The position numbers and the translations under genes were made by a program. 5,746 nucleotides of DNA from an uncultured Lachnospiraceae bacterium (lineage in GTDB: Bacteria > Bacillota > Clostridia > Lachnospirales > Lachnospiraceae). This document shows, piece by piece, positions 1-4,537 of this stretch (position 1 is the stretch's first letter; each line of letters begins with the position of its first letter). The notes below the pieces were generated by a model. The model searched no databases and was not told the DNA's origin. It saw nothing but the letters and a program-made list of their open reading frames with translations. Where the stretch lies: the NCBI GenBank assembly GCA_946631935.1, contig CAMPAP010000036.1, forward strand, positions 1-5,746, written 5' to 3'.

Positions 1-233
1 ACAATACTGACGGGTACGATTCTTTGATATCAGTGCTTTTTGATTCTCATATAAAAGCTGAAAACTGTGAGTTTAGAAACAATTCAAGTGAATATTCGGC
101 GATGGTCATGACATACGAAGGCAGCAGTGCGGAATTCATAAACTGCATATTTGCGGATAATGAATATGACGAAATATCCGATTCGGAAAGTAAAAAAGAT
201 TGTGTATTTACGGACTGTGAATTTGATGACTAA
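1..233 (+). CDS. C-terminal fragment of a beta-helix-like repeat protein (5' end outside window)
   Basis: The reading frame is open from base 3 to a TAA stop at 231-233, so 76 codons are visible and the start lies left of the window. The first ATG-like codon seen (TTG at 24) is internal and has no ribosome site, so it is not taken as the start. The visible tail repeats a short pattern, NCEFRNN, NCIFADN and then DCVFTDCEFDD. The first two copies are about 24 residues apart and are separated by polar, Ser/Glu/Asp-rich turns. Regular Cys-x-Phe rungs alternating with Asn/Asp turns are typical of right-handed parallel beta-helix (NosD or pectate-lyase-like) proteins, which often bind or cleave polysaccharide or serve as surface proteins. 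No catalytic site can be judged from this tail. A pentapeptide-type or other solenoid is the alternative. The gene is convergent with the next one and ends in a shared hairpin terminator. Confidence 0.6.
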   Translation, partial: NTDGYDSLISVLFDSHIKAENCEFRNNSSEYSAMVMTYEGSSAEFINCIFADNEYDEISDSESKKDCVFTDCEFDD

Positions 234-268
234 AAAAAACTGCAGGTCTTACGGCCTGCAGTTTTTTT
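233..268. terminator. Bidirectional intrinsic terminator between convergent genes
   Basis: Arms 233-246 and 255-268 are a perfect 14-bp inverted repeat around an 8-nt loop (247-254). The core is CTGCAGG/CCTGCAG, flanked by seven A on the left and seven T on the right. Because the A tract is a T tract on the other strand, the hairpin has a U-run in both directions. It starts on the last base of the upstream stop codon and ends one base before the minus-strand gene's stop codon (270-272), so it serves both genes. Confidence 0.93.
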
Positions 269-269
269 A

Positions 270-770
270 TCATGCCCATGGATCTGATTCTTTGGGGATC
301 CTGATATCCGAAAGACACTGGATCTCGTTAATGAACCACTGGCCCGTTGAAGGCTTTTTACGAAGCTTTACAGGTCTGGGAGAATCGGCTCCCCCGCTTG
401 TTACGTACATAACTGCCCAGTTCTCGTTATCGAATGAATAAGGGGTAGTGCCCACCGTGATGGAATAGGGCTTTGCAGGGGTATAGTTATTATCGGGAGT
501 TGCTCCCGCAAAAAACGAAAAGGTCTTATACTGTTTTCCCAAAAGTCTGTCCTTTAAGAACTGCTTTTCAAGATTTGAGAGCGGTTCGGGTCCCTTCAGA
601 AAATCAAGCATTTCGAAGGTCGCAGCCACATTTGCTTCATAATTGCAGAGCGCGGCAATGGCAAGAGCCGTTGTCTTAAAGGGTGAATCCAAAGAAGCCT
701 CCGGAAGCGCCTGAAGTTCCGATACGTTTGCGGGCAGAGCGTTAAATGTAAAAGTCTCGGATGTTCCCAT
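270..770 (-). CDS. Conserved protein of unknown function, possibly DUF6935 family (166 aa)
   Basis: The gene reads right to left from ATG (770-768) to TGA (272-270). A GGGAGG ribosome site at 782-777, six bases before the ATG, fixes the start. The 166-aa product has no signal peptide or membrane segment and is probably cytoplasmic. Its N-terminal part (about 7-60) is Ala/Leu-rich and probably helical, with LPANVSELQALPEASL and DSPFKTTALAIAALC. A middle block reads FLKGPEPLSNLEKQFLKDRL (58-76). The C-terminal half looks beta-rich: FFAGATPDNNYTP (86-98), PYSITV (101-106), GGADSPRPVKLRKK (126-139) and QWF (144-146), and it closes with LSDIRIPKESDPWA. From memory, these conserved blocks occur in a stand-alone protein common in Lachnospiraceae and other clostridia, annotated as unknown function and, I believe, DUF6935; the family name is unverified. 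I see no catalytic motif and assign no function. It is convergent with the gene to its left and divergent from the glycosyltransferase, so it is probably monocistronic. Confidence 0.88.
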   Translation of the reverse strand: MGTSETFTFNALPANVSELQALPEASLDSPFKTTALAIAALCNYEANVAATFEMLDFLKGPEPLSNLEKQFLKDRLLGKQYKTFSFFAGATPDNNYTPAKPYSITVGTTPYSFDNENWAVMYVTSGGADSPRPVKLRKKPSTGQWFINEIQCLSDIRIPKESDPWA

Positions 771-776
771 ATAATA

Positions 777-782
777 CCTCCC
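777..782 (-). promoter_or_regulatory. Ribosome binding site of the 166-aa unknown gene
   Basis: On the minus strand GGGAGG lies six bases (TATTAT) before ATG 770-768. It supports this start over the overlapping out-of-frame ATG at 784-782, which sits directly on the site. Confidence 0.85.
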
Positions 783-801
783 ATAAGTAAAATTTTAATT
801 A

Positions 802-820
802 CCGGTTGATCCAGAACCGG
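802..820. repeat. Short inverted repeat CCGGTT-N7-AACCGG upstream of the unknown gene
   Basis: CCGGTT (802-807) and AACCGG (815-820) are perfect reverse complements around seven bases (GATCCAG). The repeat lies about 20-40 bases upstream of the ribosome site of the minus-strand gene. It could be an operator or a small leader hairpin. A related half-site, ACCGGGTT, lies nearby at 842-849. No T-run follows on either strand, so a terminator is unlikely. Confidence 0.4.
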
Positions 821-874
821 ATGCTGACGAATCGATAACAGACCGGGTTAAGGAAAAGTTCCGATATATGTGAT

Positions 875-882
875 ATTATAAT
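875..882. promoter_or_regulatory. Candidate -10 element readable on both strands (ATTATAAT)
   Basis: The octamer is self-complementary and contains a perfect TATAAT on the plus strand (877-882) and another on the minus strand (880-875). It sits between two divergent genes. No good -35 hexamer stands 16-18 bases away in either direction, so promoter activity is only a possibility. If used rightwards it would give a leader of about 110 bases before the glycosyltransferase. If used leftwards it would give a leader of about 100 bases that carries the 802-820 hairpin. Confidence 0.25.
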
Positions 883-968
883 AGCATTATTTTACCGTAT
901 TTGTGTAAGTGAATATATATTTATATTTAAAAGAAAAAACGAAGTAAAGACCGAAGAAACAATAATAT

Positions 969-1020
969 CTGAAAAGTAAAAAAGACTGAAAAAGTAAAAA
1001 TGACTGACAAAACAAAAATA
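969..1020 (+). repeat. A-rich imperfect tandem repeat spanning the glycosyltransferase start codon
   Basis: CTGAAAAGTAAAAAAGA (969-985) is followed directly by CTGAAAAAGTAAAAATGA (986-1003), then by a more degenerate copy starting CTGACAAAACAAAAATA (1004-1020). The ATG start of the next gene (1000-1002) lies inside the second copy, where the first copy has AGA at the matching place. A further AGTAAA occurs at 943-948. The unit of 17-18 bases suggests slippage or local duplication. Confidence 0.6.
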
Positions 1021-2592
1021 TCCGAATCATATAAAAAAAGCAAAATCGAGATCATTTATCGTTTTATCCTGGACTACGGAATATATGCGCTGGCACTGGC
1101 GGTGGTGCTTCTTAACTTCTCTCTGATATTTGACAATGTGGTCTGGGGGGATGAGGCCTTTTCCGCAAATACCATATATAATACCGGGCTGTACGGAGTA
1201 TATCAGAAGATTTTTTTCTGGGATAATCACCCGCCTCTTTATTATTACTGGCTTAAGCTTCTGGCTTCCATATTCGGGTACAGGACCTGGGTATATCACC
1301 TCGCATCAGTCATTCCCTTTGCCGCAGGGATACTTTTATCGGTTACAATCATAAGAAAAAAACTGGGATCGATACCCGCTTCGTTTTTTTCGCTGATCAG
1401 CGGATTGTCCTTTACATGCTCTGAATATAATCTTGAGATCAGAATGTACGAACTCTGTTTTTTCTTTGTACTTCTGAGTATCTGCTTTTCATACAGGATC
1501 CTGGAAAATACAGGTAAAAAAAGATACTGGACAGGACTTGTCGTCGCGGGCGTTCTTGCGGCATATACCCATTATTACGGAATGGTCGCAACGGGTATCC
1601 TTCTGTTTGTCACATCCCTTGTCTATTTCATCATGAACAGGGGAAAGACATGGCTTTACGGAGTGATCTCCATATTTGCTTATCTGGCACTTTACGGTCC
1701 CTGGCTGTATGTTCTCGTGATCCACACCATGAGAGTTGAGGGAAAGTGGTGGATGGAAGCACCTGAGACTCTGGGAAACGTTATGAATTTTATGTTCGGC
1801 GGATTCAGGATGAGCAGATTCCTGATCCCTGCAACATTTATCCTGACCTTCGTCTATATACTTTCCAAAGCGGATTTTGTAAGCATTAAAAATGTATCAA
1901 AAGGAGATTTTCTGATCTCCTTCAGAAGACCAGCATTTAAGCTTAAAGATCTGACTGCAGATGACAGAATGTTTGTGACATGCTATATGACAGGGATCCT
2001 GGTACTTTGCTTTGCATACGGGATAAGCTATATCGCAAAGCCCATGGTGGCATGCAGGTACACATATCCCCTTGTTCCTTTCGTTATCATGATATGGGCA
2101 CTTGCCGTAAAAAAACTCATAGGGATCTTTGCCGGGAAAAAGAATGATGTTACCGTAACGGAAAAGGATCTTATGAAAACCACGGCAGGAAAGGCAGGAC
2201 TGCTCCTTGTGCTTATCCTGTGGATGGTCGTGTTTGTCATGGGACTTATGGATTTCAAACTTCAAAGAAGCATTGCAAAGGTACAGGATGCTGAGACTGC
2301 AAGTACTTTGCGGATCATAGGAACTCCCGGGGAAAATACCGCCTTTACTTCCGAAAAGGTGCAGCACCTGTCCTGGACCGTACTGTACTACTACTACCCG
2401 GAAAATGAGATACATGCCGGAAATCCTCTGGACCTTACCGCAGAACATGACGATATATGGGCATGTATGGGATATGAGCTGGGAGAGGATGTGCTTGGCG
2501 AAATGTCTGCAAGAGGCTTTAAATACGATCTTTACAAGGATAAGTGGATAGGGAAATATTCCTTTGATCTGTATCACTTCTATAAAGCATGA
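1000..2592 (+). CDS. Multi-pass membrane glycosyltransferase, PMT/ArnT-like (GT39-type) superfamily
   Basis: The 530-aa product is an integral membrane enzyme expected to move a sugar from a polyprenyl-phosphate donor to an acceptor on the outer face of the membrane, probably for cell-envelope glycans or glycoproteins; the exact substrate cannot be read. A first membrane helix (about 24-44) is followed by an outside loop with the acidic pair D51-E52 in WGDEAFSANTI, where this superfamily carries its catalytic Asp, and then by DNHPPLYYYWLK (75-86), a hallmark of PMT_2-type enzymes. EIRMYEL (146-152) matches the ARMYxL-like motif of these enzymes. Roughly ten more hydrophobic segments follow up to about residue 417, with a basic, probably cytoplasmic loop at 291-325 and a soluble C-terminal part (418-530). 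The ATG at 1000 has no clear ribosome site; the frame is open upstream only to 973 and offers no other start codon, and the next in-frame Met is far downstream. Length is normal for the family. Confidence 0.87.
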   Translation: MTDKTKISESYKKSKIEIIYRFILDYGIYALALAVVLLNFSLIFDNVVWGDEAFSANTIYNTGLYGVYQKIFFWDNHPPLYYYWLKLLASIFGYRTWVYHLASVIPFAAGILLSVTIIRKKLGSIPASFFSLISGLSFTCSEYNLEIRMYELCFFFVLLSICFSYRILENTGKKRYWTGLVVAGVLAAYTHYYGMVATGILLFVTSLVYFIMNRGKTWLYGVISIFAYLALYGPWLYVLVIHTMRVEGKWWMEAPETLGNVMNFMFGGFRMSRFLIPATFILTFVYILSKADFVSIKNVSKGDFLISFRRPAFKLKDLTADDRMFVTCYMTGILVLCFAYGISYIAKPMVACRYTYPLVPFVIMIWALAVKKLIGIFAGKKNDVTVTEKDLMKTTAGKAGLLLVLILWMVVFVMGLMDFKLQRSIAKVQDAETASTLRIIGTPGENTAFTSEKVQHLSWTVLYYYYPENEIHAGNPLDLTAEHDDIWACMGYELGEDVLGEMSARGFKYDLYKDKWIGKYSFDLYHFYKA

Positions 2593-2608
2593 AAGTCGAA
2601 AATAATTC

Positions 2609-2637
2609 TTTTATTTAAAAATAAAACAAGGTAAAAT
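2609..2637 (+). promoter_or_regulatory. Weak candidate promoter before the chemoreceptor gene
   Basis: TAAAAT (2632-2637) could be a -10 box, with TTTTAT (2609-2614) at a 17-base spacing as a poor -35. The same stretch is an AT-only palindrome (TTTTATTT 2609-2616, AAATAAAA 2619-2626). I looked for the sigma-28/sigma-D motility pattern (TAAA, then about 15 bases, then GCCGATA) and did not find a match in 2593-2703. Confidence 0.25.
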
Positions 2638-2693
2638 ATCTGTAATTTCCCAAATGCGCATTTTTATCGCAGCAGGGATGATCACAAGAAAAA

Positions 2694-2697
2694 GGAG
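2694..2697 (+). promoter_or_regulatory. Ribosome binding site of the chemoreceptor gene
   Basis: GGAG within AAAGGAGA (2691-2698) lies six bases before ATG 2704 and fixes the start of the chemoreceptor, whose first membrane helix begins about a dozen residues later. Confidence 0.85.
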
Positions 2698-2703
2698 ATC
2701 GCC

Positions 2704-4389
2704 ATGAAAAAAGATAAGAAGAGTATTTTGACGTTGTCCAAGATCATAGTGATGTTTACTCTGATTCCTCCGTTAATAGCCGGAATAGTAATGATCATAG
2801 CAACATATGTCATTTCATCCGCAAGACTCGAGGAACTGACCAAGGAGGAGCTTATGGGAGCTGCCCAGGGACTCAGATCATATTATGAATATGACATAGT
2901 AAATGATAATGATCTGGTGGACGGTTTCATTGATTATGATCCCGAGGATTATATAGATACTTTTTACGACGAGACAGGAATTCATCTTACTCTTTTCAAG
3001 GAAAATATCCGTTTTATGACCTCTCTGAGAAATGCAGACGGAACCAGAAATGAAGGAACCCCGGCTTCCGATGCCGTATGGGCGGCAGTATCAAAGGGAG
3101 AGGATTTTTATTCCGATGACGTTGTTATCGGCGACAAGGATTACTATGTATACTATATGCCTCTGACTGACGGCAAGACTGTATACGGAATGGCATTTGC
3201 GGGAAAGACTCAGGAAAATGTAAAATCCACCCTTAATTCCATCGTAATGTCAAATATTATTTCCGCACTGGTACTTATGGCATTGTTTGCTGTATTTGCC
3301 TTTATCATGTCACGTAATATATCGGAGCCCATACAAAGCGTTGCCGCAAATCTCAGCGATCTTGCCTCAGGAAATATCGCTACAAAAGTCACCGCAACAG
3401 GTAATGTTTTAGAGACAGCCACACTTATAGATGCTGCAAAAACTCTTTCCGGTGTATTGAATGAATCCATCACCGAGATAAGAGAATCTGCGGAGACACT
3501 TACGGAGACGGTATCGATTACGGAGTCCAAGGCTGAAAACAGTGCAGAGGCTACATCGCAGATTGCCGACTCCATGAATGACCTTTCACAGTCCACACTG
3601 ACTCTTGCGGAAAGCGTACAGGATATCAACAACCAGATAGTTGAGATGGGAAACATAATCGAGCGTGCATCTGACAGAGCATCACAGCTTGACGGAAATG
3701 CCAAGAGCATGGGCACCGCAAATGCCGATGCAAGCGAGTGCATCGCAAATGTTGTTAAGTCATCCGATAAATCCGCTGATGCAATAGAAGGCATCTCTGC
3801 AAAGATAAATGAGACAAATGCTTCCATAGGCAGGATCAATGAGATGGTGGATCTTATCTCGGAGATCGCATCACAGACCAATCTTCTTGCACTTAATGCA
3901 TCCATAGAGGCTGCAAGAGCAGGTGATGCAGGAAGAGGATTCGCAGTTGTTGCCGAGGAGATAGGAAAGCTTGCCACCCAGTCCAATGAATCTGCAGAAC
4001 AGATCAAATATGTTGCACATGAGATCGGAGTCCAGTCCAGGGAGTGCGTTGAGCAGTCGGCAGTGGTCAGGGAACTTATTGATGAAGAAAGAAGTCTTCT
4101 TGAGACAACCCAGGAGAAGTTCGAAGCACTTGACGATAATATCAAATCCTCGGTTGAGGAGATCGAAGATATTACTGAGATCACGGGACAGCTTACAAAT
4201 ATCAAGGATGCTGTCACCAATGCCATCAGCGATCTTTCCGCTATCTCAGAAGAGACAAGTGCAACCAACCAGGAAGTCACCAGTACTGCCGAGGACGTAT
4301 CAGCCAACGTACGTGAGGTTTCTGAGCAGGCTACCGAAATGGCTTCTCTTGCCGATAAGCTTAAGGAAGCGGTTGCATATTTCAAATAA
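2704..4389 (+). CDS. Methyl-accepting chemotaxis protein with Cache-like sensor domain
   Basis: The 561-aa product is a complete transmembrane chemoreceptor that senses a ligand outside the cell and controls CheA/CheW at the cytoplasmic tip. In order it has a short basic N-terminus, TM1 (about 13-38), an extracellular domain of about 140 residues (39-178), TM2 (about 179-202), a HAMP domain (about 203-255, with the conserved Pro at SEPI, 207-210) and a long coiled-coil signalling domain. The extracellular part fits a single Cache fold: DTFYDETGIHLTLF (85-98), the DYYVYYMPL strand (146-154) and GKTVYGMAFAGK (157-168). The hairpin tip that binds CheA/CheW is unmistakable at about 387-427: EIASQTNLLALNASIEAARA, then GRGFAVVAEEIGKLA. 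Adaptation-region sequence LSAISEETSATNQEVTS lies at 511-527. The protein ends AVAYFK, without the NWETF-type CheR/CheB tether of enteric receptors. The ligand cannot be deduced. A strong terminator follows, so it is probably monocistronic or the last gene after the glycosyltransferase. Confidence 0.97.
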   Translation: MKKDKKSILTLSKIIVMFTLIPPLIAGIVMIIATYVISSARLEELTKEELMGAAQGLRSYYEYDIVNDNDLVDGFIDYDPEDYIDTFYDETGIHLTLFKENIRFMTSLRNADGTRNEGTPASDAVWAAVSKGEDFYSDDVVIGDKDYYVYYMPLTDGKTVYGMAFAGKTQENVKSTLNSIVMSNIISALVLMALFAVFAFIMSRNISEPIQSVAANLSDLASGNIATKVTATGNVLETATLIDAAKTLSGVLNESITEIRESAETLTETVSITESKAENSAEATSQIADSMNDLSQSTLTLAESVQDINNQIVEMGNIIERASDRASQLDGNAKSMGTANADASECIANVVKSSDKSADAIEGISAKINETNASIGRINEMVDLISEIASQTNLLALNASIEAARAGDAGRGFAVVAEEIGKLATQSNESAEQIKYVAHEIGVQSRECVEQSAVVRELIDEERSLLETTQEKFEALDDNIKSSVEEIEDITEITGQLTNIKDAVTNAISDLSAISEETSATNQEVTSTAEDVSANVREVSEQATEMASLADKLKEAVAYFK

Positions 4390-4403
4390 ACTATATGAAA
4401 AAC

Positions 4404-4439
4404 AAAAAGTGCCTGCGGATGATCCGCGGGCACTTTTTT
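4404..4439 (+). terminator. Intrinsic terminator after the chemoreceptor gene
   Basis: Arms 4404-4419 and 4423-4438 form a 16-bp stem with one T-G wobble (4414/4428) and a 3-base loop. The core is GTGCC-T-GCGGA/TCCGC-G-GGCAC, followed by six T (4434-4439). Five A on the left arm give it some capacity on the other strand too, although the gene to its right also reads rightwards. Confidence 0.95.
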
Positions 4440-4441
4440 GT

Positions 4442-4470
4442 TTCTTTATTATGATCAAATATGGTATACT
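4442..4470 (+). promoter_or_regulatory. mgtE: Extended -10 promoter for mgtE
   Basis: TGG directly before TATACT (4462-4470) makes a good extended -10 box (TGnTATAAT, one mismatch). The hexamer at the usual -35 distance, TTCTTT (4442-4447, 17-base spacer), is poor, which is normal when the extended element is present. It stands just after the upstream terminator. Transcription would begin near 4476-4478, giving a leader of about 60 bases. Confidence 0.55.
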
Positions 4471-4524
4471 TACGTGCACGGCAAAATTCGGCACATACGA
4501 TAAATGCTGAAAATCTAAAGGATC

Positions 4525-4529
4525 GGAGG
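4525..4529 (+). promoter_or_regulatory. mgtE: Ribosome binding site of mgtE
   Basis: GGAGG lies eight bases before ATG 4538. An ATG at 4530-4532 overlaps the site and is in another frame, so 4538 is the only sensible start. Confidence 0.88.
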
Positions 4530-4537
4530 ATGAAAAA

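Larger units (their letters stand above)
783..999. other. Divergent intergenic region, 217 bases, AT-rich towards the right
   Basis: This stretch separates the minus-strand unknown gene from the plus-strand glycosyltransferase, so it must hold both of their promoters. It contains a 6-bp inverted repeat (802-820), a self-complementary ATTATAAT (875-882), a long A/T run (911-940), and an A-rich direct repeat that runs into the next start codon. I found no open frame of convincing length, no tRNA-like fold and no recognisable riboswitch. Confidence 0.7.

Noticed and set aside
783..999. Possible riboswitch or small RNA gene in the divergent region
   Set aside because: Only one 6-bp stem is visible, no known riboswitch core is recognised and there is no terminator hairpin, so no RNA feature can be supported.
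1897..2577. Minus-strand open frame of 226 codons inside the glycosyltransferase gene
   Set aside because: The sense frame has clear family motifs and membrane helices. The antisense product is Cys/His-rich without any pattern, and no ribosome site precedes it.
2609..2626. AT-only palindrome TTTTATTT-AA-AAATAAAA as a terminator of the glycosyltransferase gene
   Set aside because: It has no G-C pairs and is not followed by a T-run, so it is too weak for intrinsic termination; chance in AT-rich DNA is the better explanation.
3210..4433. Long minus-strand open frame of 407 codons opposite the chemoreceptor gene
   Set aside because: It is a composition shadow of the Ala/Glu/Ser-rich coiled coil on the other strand. 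Its product is almost entirely Ser/Ala/Ile/Leu, its start would lie inside the terminator hairpin, and it has no ribosome site or family motif.
3971..4510. Plus-strand open frame of 179 codons overlapping the 3' end of the chemoreceptor
   Set aside because: It is out of frame with the conserved signalling domain, crosses the strong terminator, and gives an Arg/Ser/Leu-rich product typical of a frame shadow.
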